A DNA stretch of 64,000 bases, taken from Microvirga lupini. Its GTDB lineage: Bacteria > Pseudomonadota > Alphaproteobacteria > Rhizobiales > Beijerinckiaceae. Shown here in pieces: positions 34,633 through 43,953 of this stretch. The stretch lies in NCBI RefSeq assembly GCF_014191055.1, contig NZ_JACHWB010000009.1:44948-108947 (forward strand), written 5' to 3'. The notes under the pieces are model-generated. The model saw nothing but the letters and a program-made list of their open reading frames with translations. It ran no database searches and was not told where the DNA came from. The translations under genes were made by a program, and so were the position numbers. Each line of letters opens with the position of its first letter. Position 1 is the stretch's first letter.

Positions 34633-35135
34633 TGCCGCTTCCCTCAGATGTCCGCTAATGGGATTTAGGAGACGTCCAAGATTGACGAAGTCTTGGACTT
34701 CGTCACCGACGAAGCACCCAAGCCGGCCGATTGCTACGTTTTCAGATTCTGCTCGGCAATGCTCATACCGCTTCCTACAGGCCTAGGCAGGTGGCCGAAA
34801 GGCGAATCAGGAACATTTGTCGGAATAGGTTTCTGAGTGCCTTTCGGAATGCAGGTTCGAAGCAGCGGCTAAGTTATTGAGAAAATTGGGTGGTGAGCAA
34901 AGATTCTAACCTAGGACCCGCTGATTAAGAGCAGCGAAAAGCGCATATCTCATTGTATCAATGAATATCATGCTGATCGGCCATCCTATTGTAGAATATA
35001 CTTTTTACAGTCCGGTCATCTGTGCGTACGTGAATCTTTGGATCCTTAATCAGACCACGGGGCTGAGGAGGCAATCCTGACGCACCGCGTCCTGAATTTT
35101 ATAAGTTTGCATAGCATCTTCGAAGCCCGCTCACT
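34633..35135. other. Intergenic region with nested hairpins
   Basis: About 500 bases without a gene between the symporter and the converging aldo/keto reductase remnant. The structured part is at 34674-34704; the AT-richer part around 34960-35050 shows nothing recognisable. Confidence 0.45.
34674..34704. terminator. Two overlapping, mutually exclusive hairpins
   Basis: GTCCAAGA (34674-34681) pairs with TCTTGGAC (34691-34698). GACGAAGTC (34684-34692) pairs with GACTTCGTC (34696-34704) around a 3-base loop. Both are perfect, and they share bases. There is no T-run. They begin 42 bases after the symporter stop, so they may form the 3' end of the tetronate transcript. Confidence 0.5.
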
Positions 35136-36131
35136 CTATCTTGGGAACTGATACCCGGCCGGCGAATGGGGGATATACAGTTCCTCTAGGGCGAGAATTT
35201 CCTCGGCCTTAAGGGTCAGTTGCGTCGCGGCCACAGCGTCCTCAAGTTGGCTCATCTTCGTTATGCCTGCAATAGGGCATGTCACACCCGGCTTCTGAAG
35301 GAGCCATGCCATGGCGACTTGCGCCCGCGGCAGCCCGCGTCTTTCGGCTATCTCGCCGACCCGGCCAATGATATCCCTATCGGCGTCCTCGGCCGCGCTG
35401 TAAAGCACCTTCGCAAAACAATCCGTTGCTGCTCGAGCTGTCGATGCTTCCGTTGTCCAGGGGCGAGTCAGGCGCCCACGTGCCAGAGGAGACCAGGGCA
35501 TCACAGCCACTCCCTCCGAACGGCAAAGCGGCAGCATCTCCCTCTCCTCCTCCCGGTAGAGGAGATTCAAGTGAATCTGCATGGAAACGAAAGGCGCCCA
35601 ACGGTTCGCACGTTGGATCCCGAGCGCTTTCATAAACTGCCATGCCCACATGGAGGAAGCTCCGAGGTAGCGGACCTTTCCGGAGCGGGCAATGTCGTTC
35701 AGCGTTTCCAACGTTTCTTCGGCAGGCCTCTCGTCGTCCCATCGATGGATCCGGTAGATGTCGATGTAGTCCATGCCCAGACGCTGCAAGCGCGCATCGA
35801 CCTCGTGCAGGATCGCCTTCCGGGAGAGCCCCTTCCATTGGGCTTGTTCCGCATCTTATCGTAGACCTTCGTAGCCACGACGACTTCCTCCGGGGGGGGC
35901 GAAGTCATTCAGGGCCCGCCCGAGGATCTCTTCGCTTGCTCCGAGCGAGTAGGCATTGGCGGTGTCGAAGAAGTTAATTCCCAGATCCAGTGCGCGCTTG
36001 ATGATGGGGCGGCTGTCGTCCTCGCTGAGAACCCAACTATGAGTGCCGGCATTCGACGCGCCGAAGCTCATGCAGCCAAGACAGATCCTGGAGACCTTCA
36101 AGCCCGACGAGCCAAAATTCACATATTCCAT
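35136..36131 (-). pseudogene. Aldo/keto reductase, inactivated
   Basis: Begins MEYVNFGSSGLKVSRICLGC, with LDLGINFFDTANAYSLGASE, and ends with MDYIDIYRIHRWDDERPAEE, VRYLGASSMWAWQFMKALG, AQVAMAWLLQKPGVTCPIAG and LEELYIPH. Both ends are in one frame, but TAA at 35856-35858 interrupts it. The lost sequence (PEEVVVATKVYDKMRNKPNG) is readable in the next frame between a run of eight Cs (minus strand, around 35892-35899) and about 35836. This implies a +1 change in the C-run and a compensating -1 change about 60 bases later. Catalytic Asp/Tyr are present, Lys lies in the shifted segment. Confidence 0.8.
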
Positions 36132-36191
36132 TGTCGCTACTCCTGTCCCGAATGGTTCGGCGGTCCACGCACCCTAGCCTGCCTCACTACC

Positions 36192-37069
36192 TCAGGCGGA
36201 ATCGATGAAAACAGGCTGAAAACCGTCGTCTCCTTCTACGATCCGCATGCCGGCGGAGTGGCGTATGTGAGACGGGAGCAGGATCGTGCCGTCGGCTTGC
36301 CGAAGCAGTGAGCGTCGAGTCTCTCTTGCCGTTTCCTTGTCCGCGCAGAAGACGCTGGTCCATTCCGGCATCCAGACCTGTGCCGGGGAATGAAGGGCAT
36401 CTCCGCACAGCAGGAGCTTTCCGTCGGTGGTGTCAATCTCGACTCCGAGCTGTCCTACCGTATGCCCGGGCAAAGGCACCAGCCTCATGTTGTCAGCAAT
36501 TTGGTCCCCGTCCCTGACCTGATCGACCAGCCCAGCCTCCAAAAGCGGGATAGTGCTGTCCTCGTGTGCGCCATGATTGAAAGTACCAGGTGCGGCATTG
36601 TCCCGGATTCTCTCCCAGTAATCGAGTTCACCCGCTGGAAGAAGGTAACGTTCGAAAATGTCGGAGTCCATCGATCGGCAGCAAGGCGGGTGTTCCAGCC
36701 AATGTGGTCCGCATGTAGATGCGTGCACAGCACAAGATCTATATCATCGGGACTAATCCCAGCAGCTTGAAGACGTACCAGGTAACCCGAGTCTTCACGC
36801 CGATTCCAGATCGGAAGCCGAGGACGCTACTTGTTCTCCCCGACACAGGTTTCGATCAGAATTTTGAGATCGGCGGTTTGCAGTAGGAAGCTGTCGCAGC
36901 CGAGGAGAACTTCAGCGTGATCAAAATCGATACGATGCCAGCCAAGTAGGCTGCGCTGCGGCGCAGCCAGGTCAGAAAGCTCTGCGCCAGGGAACATGAA
37001 TCCAATCGGTAGCGGAAACGGATCGAGATCCATAATTCTATCAATCCGCAGATCGTCAAAGTTGAACAT
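36192..37069 (-). pseudogene. MBL-fold metallo-hydrolase, inactivated (relative of the gene at 51323)
   Basis: From ATG 37069 (AGGAG upstream) it reads MFNFDDLRIDRIMDLDPFPL, VLLGCDSFLLQTADLKILIE, then TAG at 36827-36829 where the intact relative has Glu (GENK-stop-RPRLPIW versus GEDKERPRRLDW). It continues with the metal motif CTHLHADHIGW, then shifts frame near 36655-36670 into the C-terminal part (FNHGAHEDSTIPLLEAG, VPLPGHTVGQLG, LLCGDALHSPAQVW, LPSHIRHSAGMR). One amber codon and one frameshift make it non-functional. It has the same domain layout as the intact enzyme 15 kb away. Confidence 0.85.
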
Positions 37070-37235
37070 GACGACTCCTGATGAAGGTTCGGACCTCGAA
37101 CTGCTGGAATGACGGCCCCCGAGGTGGTCGGAGAGCTGCTGGCCTCTCCAACCTTGCGGGCAACTCACAAATCCTAAGCCAGCTTATCGACGCGCATGAA
37201 CACCTTCAGAAGCGAAGCGTGAGAGCACGACATCT

Positions 37236-39158
37236 CTAGGCCAGCGACACAGCGGCCGGTCGTTCTCTCCGGGTCATGACCACATGCGCGGTGATAAACA
37301 CTACTCCAACAGCCGATACCGCGAACTCAACCAATGGCGATGCCAGCTGATCGAGCGGCGCGATCGTCGCGAAACCGATCACGGTCCAGACAAAGCGCAT
37401 CAGCGGGACCAACGGCGCCAAGGCATAGCCGAGGATACCGCCGGTCACGAGCACGAGAGCGACAATAGAGCTGGCGAACACATACATGATCATGATGAAG
37501 CTATCTTCGAGGAGCAAACCAGGCTTGTAGATGAACAGGAATGGTAGAATGTAGGCAATCCACCCGAAGCGGAAAGCCTCATTGCCGGTGCTGATCTGAT
37601 CAGAGCCGGCGATGCTCGCTGCTGCAATAGCCGACATGGCAATCGGAGGGGTGATCATCGACAGCATGCCATAGTAGAATACAAACATGTGCGCTGCGAT
37701 AGGTTTGATGCCAAGCTGCACCAGCGCTGGCGCTGCAAGTGCGGCCAGCAGAAGGTAGACAGCGGTCGTGGGAAGGCCGAGGCCTAGAACGATGCCTACT
37801 ATGCCGGTGATGATAAGCAGCCCAAACATGCTCTCACCGCCAAAATCGAGCAGATAGATCGACAAAGCGAAGCCAAGGCCGGTCGTGGTCATCAAACCGA
37901 TGATCATGCCTGCGGCGGCCGTAATCAGCATCACGTCGGCGACGGACGATCCTGTATCCACGAAAGCGGCGAGGACGGCACGCGGCGACATCTGCCCGTT
38001 CTTGACTTTCATTCCCCATGCGAGGAGACCGAATATCGCAATGGCGAGAACGGTCCAGATCGCAGCCGCTTCGGCACGCATCTGGAACTGAAGAATTGCC
38101 ACCATCAGCACGGCGAAAGCGATGATACAGACCCAGCCCCTGATCAGGACATTGAGGATCGGTGGGCGCTCTCCCTCTACTAATGAAGCGATGTTGTCGC
38201 GGCGTGCCATGAAATCGATCTGAACGTAGATCGACAGATAATACAGGATGGCCGGCAGGGCTGCCGCAAGCATGATGTCCCGATAAGGGATCTGCAGCAG
38301 TTCCGCCATCAGGAACGCGGCAGCTCCCATGACCGGAGGCATTAACTGTCCACCGGTCGAGGCGACAGCCTCGATCGCGCCGGCTTGCGAAGGCTTGAAA
38401 CCAGCCCGCTTCATCAGTGGGATTGTCATGACTCCGGTTGACATGACGTTGGAGACGGCGCTGCCAGAGATGGTTCCAAACAGGGCAGATGCAGTCACCG
38501 CGACTTTGGCTGTGTTTCCAGGTCCATTACCGGACACACGAGATGCAAGTTGGGTGAAGAAATCTCCACCGCCCGTCGCCATCAGGAAGCTGCCGAAAAG
38601 CACGAACAGGACCACAACGAAGGCTGCAATCTGAAGTGACTGCCCCCAGGTAGCCGTCGAATCCGTGCCGAGGAAGCGCAGAATGTCCTCTATAGGCTGC
38701 GGCCGGCCCACCAAAGGACCTGGCACGTAATCGCCAAACAATGCATAGAGCAGCAGAAGGGCAAAGATGATAATTAACGTCCATCCGATGACACGTCGCA
38801 CCCCCTCCATGACGAGAGCAACCACAAAGATCCCGAGCACGAGCGCTTCCGTCGGAAGACGATGCGTATTCTCCGAAAGGTCGACGAAGCGCCAGTAAAC
38901 GTAGAGGCCTAGCAAAAAGGATGCCAATGCCAGGAAACCGTTGAGCAGGGCCATTACGCCTGTCGTCCGCTCAACGTCGCGCAGGTAGACTACGGTCAGC
39001 GAGAAACCCAGCATCAAGGCCGCAATCTGCTCGGGATATATGAGAATGCCAAATCTCTGGGGCACGGACAATGTCCAGATCACCGCGAGGACCGGCACGA
39101 ATATAGCGAGAGCAGCTGCAATCAGATCGAGAGCGCGGTTGGCTTGTGGTTCTGGCAC
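37236..39158 (-). CDS. TRAP transporter fused 4TM/12TM permease (TAXI type)
   Basis: 640 residues, about 16-18 membrane helices. The N-terminal part corresponds to the small DctQ-like subunit (LDLIAAALAIFVPVLAVIWT), and the rest to the large DctM-like subunit with GNGPGNTAKVAVTASALFGTI, SGSAVSNVMSTGVMTIPLMK, EAVASTGGQLMPPVMGAAAF and GLPTTAVYLLLAALAAPALV. GTG 39158 is chosen because AAGGAC precedes it; TTG 39239 in the same frame would add 27 residues. It follows the TAXI binding-protein gene and probably shares its transcript. Confidence 0.9.
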   Translation of the reverse strand: MPEPQANRALDLIAAALAIFVPVLAVIWTLSVPQRFGILIYPEQIAALMLGFSLTVVYLRDVERTTGVMALLNGFLALASFLLGLYVYWRFVDLSENTHRLPTEALVLGIFVVALVMEGVRRVIGWTLIIIFALLLLYALFGDYVPGPLVGRPQPIEDILRFLGTDSTATWGQSLQIAAFVVVLFVLFGSFLMATGGGDFFTQLASRVSGNGPGNTAKVAVTASALFGTISGSAVSNVMSTGVMTIPLMKRAGFKPSQAGAIEAVASTGGQLMPPVMGAAAFLMAELLQIPYRDIMLAAALPAILYYLSIYVQIDFMARRDNIASLVEGERPPILNVLIRGWVCIIAFAVLMVAILQFQMRAEAAAIWTVLAIAIFGLLAWGMKVKNGQMSPRAVLAAFVDTGSSVADVMLITAAAGMIIGLMTTTGLGFALSIYLLDFGGESMFGLLIITGIVGIVLGLGLPTTAVYLLLAALAAPALVQLGIKPIAAHMFVFYYGMLSMITPPIAMSAIAAASIAGSDQISTGNEAFRFGWIAYILPFLFIYKPGLLLEDSFIMIMYVFASSIVALVLVTGGILGYALAPLVPLMRFVWTVIGFATIAPLDQLASPLVEFAVSAVGVVFITAHVVMTRRERPAAVSLA

Positions 39159-39245
39159 TGGTCTAGTCCTTGCTTTGACGGCTGACTGGTGACACGGCTT
39201 GAGGGAGCGGCGGGGACTAACCCGCCGCACCGGGCTCAAACGGCG

Positions 39246-40190
39246 TTACTCACCTTTCCAGACGCCGACGCTCTTGTAGAACTCGACGGCTGCAGGATGG
39301 TAGGGCAACGAGGTCACGTGCGCTAGTTTGGCAGGATCGTATTCAGCCCAAAGGGGACCAGCAGCCAGGAACACATCCTTGTTCTCGTAGAGAGCCTTCA
39401 CCACCTTCGTCACCACGTTGGCGGGCACGTCCTTATGCGCAAAGAGCGTGTAGTCGTAGTACAGAATCGTGGTGCTGTCATCGGCGCCCGGCGCCGGCGG
39501 GCGGCCCTTCCACGACTTGAGCAGCGTACCCGGAAGATATTTGTCGAGTGTCTTCTCGTCGCCGTTTTTGAAGTTCAGGTAGTGCAATTTTCCGAGTGTA
39601 GCCTCGATCTCTAGTGTCGACTGTGCTCCAACGGAACCGATCGTCACTTCGGTCACGCCATCCTTCATGTTCTGGAATTGCGCCGGGAAGTTCGCCGTCG
39701 GGACTGAGACCACGTCGTCGTAGGTCAGGCCTGCGGTCGCCAAGGACGCACTGACGAAAATGTCACCAAGCGAGTTCTTTGGGAAGCGAGGCACCTTGCG
39801 TCCCTTGAGGTCGGCCATTTCCTTGATGCCGGACGATTCTGCAACGAGAAGGCCGGCGTTGAACGGGATGATCGAGGCGATCATCACCAAATTCGGATGA
39901 GGCTGGCCGTCCGACATGCCAACGCCTTTAACGGCATTGGATGTTTGAGGATAGTTTGCAATGCCGAATTCAACACGACCGCTGTTGACCAGTGGGAGAT
40001 ATTGCGACGTGTTTCCCAAGACTTGAGGGCGAACCTTCAGGTCTGTCCCCTGCGCGATTGCCTTCGCCAAGTTTGTGGCTAGTTGCTCGGTAGCACCGCC
40101 CTGCGTAGTCGCAAGCCCAATGGTCTGCGCCTGCGCACCGCCTATACAGGCAAGGATAAGGCCGGCGGCCACGGTCATCGATCTCAGCAT
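39246..40190 (-). CDS. TAXI-family TRAP transporter substrate-binding protein
   Basis: 314 residues. Signal peptide MLRSMTVAAGLILACIGGAQA, then QTIGLATTQGGATEQLATNL and the TAXI pattern VRPQVLGNTSQYLPLVNSGR, FGIANYPQTSNAV, LKGRKVPRFPKNSLGDIFVS. It delivers an organic anion to the fused permease encoded next. It comes 84 bases after the livK-like gene, in the same direction, so the two importers are probably co-transcribed. Confidence 0.9.
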   Translation of the reverse strand: MLRSMTVAAGLILACIGGAQAQTIGLATTQGGATEQLATNLAKAIAQGTDLKVRPQVLGNTSQYLPLVNSGRVEFGIANYPQTSNAVKGVGMSDGQPHPNLVMIASIIPFNAGLLVAESSGIKEMADLKGRKVPRFPKNSLGDIFVSASLATAGLTYDDVVSVPTANFPAQFQNMKDGVTEVTIGSVGAQSTLEIEATLGKLHYLNFKNGDEKTLDKYLPGTLLKSWKGRPPAPGADDSTTILYYDYTLFAHKDVPANVVTKVVKALYENKDVFLAAGPLWAEYDPAKLAHVTSLPYHPAAVEFYKSVGVWKGE

Positions 40191-40274
40191 GAATCTTTCC
40201 CTCGCTTCTGAAGCCCGTCTAAATATTCGTGAGGCGGGACTGCCCGCCGCCCCGAGGAGCGGCGGGCAGTCACT

Positions 40275-41456
40275 TTACTTGCAGGTATCACCGGCGGCCT
40301 CGGCGAACTTGGTCCACTGGCCGTCCTTGATTTCGATGACGAAACCGGGAAGTTCCGCATCGTTGCCGGCGAAGCAGATGTTGTCGCCGAGAATACCCGT
40401 GAAGCGGATGCCCTTCATGGCCTCGACCAATGCTTCGCGCTCCTGCTCCAGCTTCGACGGGTTGCCGGTCACGCCAGCCTTTTCCATTGCCTGCTTGAGC
40501 AGAAACACGCTGTCGTAGGCCTGGGCGTCCGAATGGTGGGCACCAAGCCTGTGAATGCCACGAGCTTCGGCTTCCTTCACGTACTTGTCGTTGAATTCCT
40601 GAGCTTCGGGAGTGCGACCGCGCCAGAAGCCGGCGACCACCATCGTGCCCTCACCTTCGGGACCGAAAAGCTCCACGACGTTCGGATCAGCGAAGATCTG
40701 CGAGCCGATGATGCGCCCCTTATAGCCCTGACGGCGCAGTTCCTTCGTTACCTTCGAGGCCGATTCGGGCAGCGCCGCAACGGCCACGAAGTCGGGGTTG
40801 CTCTGCAGGATCTTGGCGGCCTGCGCCGACATGTCGAAGCTCTTGTACTGGATCGCCATTGGCTCGCCATGCTTGATGCCAGCCTGAGCCAGCAGGGCCG
40901 GATAGAGCTTGGTTCCTGCGGTGTTGGAGACGACCTCTTCCGAGATGTAGACGATTTCGGCGGTCTCGGTCTTAAGCCCCTTTTCCTTCATCGCCTTGAG
41001 CAGGCGGCTGAACTGCTTGGTCTCATCCTCCGACAGGCGCCAGCCATACTTGCGGCCGTCGGTGAGGCCAGGAGTGGAAGCGGAGGTGGGGATCGTCAGG
41101 ATCTTTAGACGCTCGGCATCGTTAAAGGCCACAGACGACTCGCCCGACGAGAAGGGGCCCAGGATGGCCAGAACTTTATCGTCCTGCGCGAGCTTGCGCA
41201 CACCAACTGAGGCCTGCTTCGGATCGGAGCCAGTATCGAAGCGGATCAGTTCGATCTTCTTACCGTTGATTCCGCCTGCGGCGTTGATCTTCTCCACAGC
41301 GAGATCGAACGCGACCACGGCCTGGCTCGCGACGCTCTTCAGGGGGCCAGCGGTCGCAACGATATTACCGACCTTGATCGTCTCTTGGGCGAGCACTGTG
41401 CCGGCCGTCATGGTAAAGGATGCAGCCGCGGCAAGCAAAAATGCGTTCTTCCTCAT
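40275..41456 (-). CDS. ABC transporter substrate-binding protein (LivK/branched-chain amino-acid type)
   Basis: 393 residues. Signal peptide RKNAFLLAAAASFTMTAGTV, cleavage at LAQ-E. Type I periplasmic fold: IKVGNIVATAGPLKSVASQA, INAAGGINGKKIELIRFDTG, VLAILGPFSSGESSVAFNDA. The tail contains CFAGNDAELPGFVIEIKDGQ. Such proteins often bind aromatic or dicarboxylic acids when next to catabolic genes. The gene follows livF, so the order is livH, livM, livG, livF, livK. Confidence 0.9.
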   Translation of the reverse strand: MRKNAFLLAAAASFTMTAGTVLAQETIKVGNIVATAGPLKSVASQAVVAFDLAVEKINAAGGINGKKIELIRFDTGSDPKQASVGVRKLAQDDKVLAILGPFSSGESSVAFNDAERLKILTIPTSASTPGLTDGRKYGWRLSEDETKQFSRLLKAMKEKGLKTETAEIVYISEEVVSNTAGTKLYPALLAQAGIKHGEPMAIQYKSFDMSAQAAKILQSNPDFVAVAALPESASKVTKELRRQGYKGRIIGSQIFADPNVVELFGPEGEGTMVVAGFWRGRTPEAQEFNDKYVKEAEARGIHRLGAHHSDAQAYDSVFLLKQAMEKAGVTGNPSKLEQEREALVEAMKGIRFTGILGDNICFAGNDAELPGFVIEIKDGQWTKFAEAAGDTCK

Positions 41457-41494
41457 ATAGGCTCTCCTAGTCCGTTGGTTGTTCCCTTTGGTTT

Positions 41495-42238
41495 TCAGGC
41501 ATGGGCATGAGTGCCTCCGGCAGCGGGCCCATGTCCGCCGCCGAGATAGGCTTCCGTCAGCGCCGTGTTGTTCGACAGTGCCGCCGCATCGTCTTCGAGC
41601 ACGGCGGATCCGAGTTCGAGCACATAGCCGCGGGATGCAACTTCGAGCGCCATCGTTGTGTTCTGCTCGACAAGCAGGATCGAGATGCCGCTCTTGTTGA
41701 GTTCGAGGATGAGTTCGAAGAGCTTGCCGACAAAAAGCGGCGAGAGGCCGAGCGAGGGCTCGTCAAGCATGATCAGCCTCGGTCGTCCGACCAGCGCGCG
41801 TCCGATGGCAAGCATCTGCTGCTCGCCACCCGACAGGACGCTAGCCTTCATGTTCCGCCGCTCGGCGAGGTTGGGGAAGCGGTCGTAGATCGCCTCCATG
41901 TCGCGGGACACGTCCGCGTCCGCGCGCATGTAGCTTCCCATCAGCAGATTTTCATGCACGGTCATCGAGACGAAGATCTGCCGCCCCTCCGGAACGAGCA
42001 TCATTCCGTTCCGGACACGCGCCGATGGTGGAGCCTGAGTCAGATCGGTGCCGTCGAACAGAATCTTTCCGCCGGCGGGACGGACCGCGCCCTGAAGCCC
42101 GCGCAGCAGAGACGTCTTGCCGGCTCCGTTGGCGCCGAGAACCGTGACGATCTCACCCTCGCGAACGGACAGACTGACCTGCTTGACGGCTCGTGTGCGG
42201 CCGTAGTTGACGTCGAGCCTGGAAACATCAAGCAGCAT
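41495..42238 (-). CDS. livF: ABC transporter ATP-binding protein LivF
   Basis: 247 residues. Walker A GANGAGKTSL, signature LSGGEQQMLAIGRAL, Walker B LIMLDEPSLGLSPL and the H-loop region LVEQNTTMALEVASRGYVLE. The N-terminus LDVSRLDVNYGRTRAVKQVS is typical of LivF. It overlaps livG by 11 bases. A His/Gly-rich tail (GGGHGPAAGGTHAHA) is unusual but probably neutral. Confidence 0.93.
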   Translation of the reverse strand: MLLDVSRLDVNYGRTRAVKQVSLSVREGEIVTVLGANGAGKTSLLRGLQGAVRPAGGKILFDGTDLTQAPPSARVRNGMMLVPEGRQIFVSMTVHENLLMGSYMRADADVSRDMEAIYDRFPNLAERRNMKASVLSGGEQQMLAIGRALVGRPRLIMLDEPSLGLSPLFVGKLFELILELNKSGISILLVEQNTTMALEVASRGYVLELGSAVLEDDAAALSNNTALTEAYLGGGHGPAAGGTHAHA

Positions 42239-43028
42239 CGCCCGCCACTCCGTTGTTGGTCACCGCACCTTGCGCCACATTGTGGCGCGGGCCGAGATAA
42301 GCCTCAAGGACGAGAGGGTCTTCATGAACGGTTTGCGTCGAACCTTCGTAGATCTTGCGCCCGAAGTTCAGCACGACCGCGTGGTCACACAGGCTGCGAA
42401 CGAGCCCCATATCGTGCTCAACCACGAGGAGCGTGACGCCGCGTCGCGAGATGCCCATCAAAAAGTCGCGCAGGCTCGCAGTCTCGGTCTGGTTCAGGCC
42501 CGCTGCCGGTTCATCGAGAAGCAGGAGCTGAGGTTGCGCCGCAAGAGCCCGCACGACCTCAATCTTCTTGCGGATTCCGTAGGGCAGCGTCGCGACCACT
42601 TCGCCTGGATAGGTATCGAGCCCCATCTCGCCGAGCAATGTTTCCGCTTCACGACGCCATCTCGAACCGCTCAGCGGCATCGCCATATCGGCGAGGCTTT
42701 TCGTCCGCGCCTGCTGGCCGAGCATCACGTTCTCGATCACCGACAGGTGCGGCATGAGGCGGATGTTCTGGAACGAGCGGGCCATGCCGAGGCGGACGCG
42801 CTTGCGGGAGGGAACATTGGAGATGTCGTGCCCGCGCAGCCGGATCGCGCCTGCGGTCTGACGATAGACGCCGGACACGAGATTGAACATCGTGGTCTTC
42901 CCGGCACCGTTAGGCCCGATCAATGCGACCCGTCCACCTTCGGGAACCGAGAAGCTGACCTCGGATATCACCGACAGTCCGCCGAAGTTCTTCGACACTC
43001 CCTCGATCGACAGCATATCGGTCGTCAT
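42228..43028 (-). CDS. livG: ABC transporter ATP-binding protein LivG
   Basis: 266 residues from ATG 43028. LSIEGVSKNFGGLSVISEVS, Walker A GPNGAGKTTM, the LivG-specific GMARSFQNIRLMPHLSVIEN, Walker B LLLLDEPAAGLNQTET and LVVEHDMGLVRSLCDHAVVL. The frame extends 5' through the livM gene but the family start is here. Overlaps livM by four bases. Confidence 0.93.
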   Translation of the reverse strand: MTTDMLSIEGVSKNFGGLSVISEVSFSVPEGGRVALIGPNGAGKTTMFNLVSGVYRQTAGAIRLRGHDISNVPSRKRVRLGMARSFQNIRLMPHLSVIENVMLGQQARTKSLADMAMPLSGSRWRREAETLLGEMGLDTYPGEVVATLPYGIRKKIEVVRALAAQPQLLLLDEPAAGLNQTETASLRDFLMGISRRGVTLLVVEHDMGLVRSLCDHAVVLNFGRKIYEGSTQTVHEDPLVLEAYLGPRHNVAQGAVTNNGVAGDAA

Positions 43029-43951
43029 GCGGATACCTCTGCAGCGGCTCGGGATGGGGATCGGCGGAATTGCAGCCGCTCCATCATCGTGCGGGTGATC
43101 AGCCCTTCCGGACGGAACGCCATCATGAGAACGGTGAGAACGCCGAGGATCACCAGGCGCCAGCTCTCGTCTGGCGGAGCCACGGGTTCGGTAATGCCGA
43201 CGAGGGTCGCTAGCGTTTGCTTCACCGTCGGTAGGGTCTCCCGCAGGACTTCCGGCAACATTGTGAAGAACGTCGCACCGACGATCGGCCCCCAAGCCGT
43301 CTGCGTGCCGCCGAGCAGCACGTAGAGCAGAACGTAGATGGACACGACCGCATTGAAGCCCTGAATCTCGACGAAGCTGAAGGTGTGTGCGTAGAGACCG
43401 CCCGCCAGACCCGCGAGAGCTGCTCCAAGACCGAACGCTGTCACCTGCGTCTTGCGGATGTTGACCCCCATCAGATCGGTGACAACTTCGTCGTCATGAG
43501 CGGCGCGCATCGTCAGTCCGAATCGCGTGGACATCAAATAGAAGACGAACAGAGAAACGAGAACCGCTACGGCCACGGGAATCTGCCAGTCTATGAACGC
43601 CGGGACCGAAAGTCCCATCGCTCCGCCGAGCGTCTCCGAATTGAGGATGGAACCCGCCACCACCTCGGCGAACGCGAAGGTGGCGAGCACCAGATAGACG
43701 CCGCGCGTGCGCAGTATTGGGAACGCGATCAGCGCACCGATTGCCCCAGCCAGCAGAGCGGCGAGCGGTATCGTGACATAGACCGGAAGGCCGAACGATG
43801 CCGACGCGTAGGCGGCCGCGTAGGCACCGAGTGCCTGAAATCCGGCACCGCCCAGATTGAGCTGACCAGTCGCGACCGGAAGAAAGATCCCGTAGGCGAA
43901 GACGATGTTGATCGCCAGGATCGAGAGAATGCCTGCCCAGTATCCGCTCAT
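43025..43951 (-). CDS. livM: Branched-chain amino-acid ABC transporter permease LivM
   Basis: 308 residues from ATG 43951 (GGGGAAG upstream). Multi-pass membrane protein with VFAYGIFLPVATGQLNLGGA, the loop RTRGVYLVLATFAFAEVVAG and the EAA-like coupling region TRFGLTMRAAHDDEVVTDLM-GVN, ending near GGTQTAWGPIVGATFFTMLP and RPEGLI. It pairs with LivH. Confidence 0.92.
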   Translation of the reverse strand: MSGYWAGILSILAINIVFAYGIFLPVATGQLNLGGAGFQALGAYAAAYASASFGLPVYVTIPLAALLAGAIGALIAFPILRTRGVYLVLATFAFAEVVAGSILNSETLGGAMGLSVPAFIDWQIPVAVAVLVSLFVFYLMSTRFGLTMRAAHDDEVVTDLMGVNIRKTQVTAFGLGAALAGLAGGLYAHTFSFVEIQGFNAVVSIYVLLYVLLGGTQTAWGPIVGATFFTMLPEVLRETLPTVKQTLATLVGITEPVAPPDESWRLVILGVLTVLMMAFRPEGLITRTMMERLQFRRSPSRAAAEVSA

Positions 43952-43953
43952 AA

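Noticed and set aside
42207..43325. 372-codon plus-strand frame over livG
   Set aside because: Arg/His-rich antisense translation of an ABC ATPase gene.
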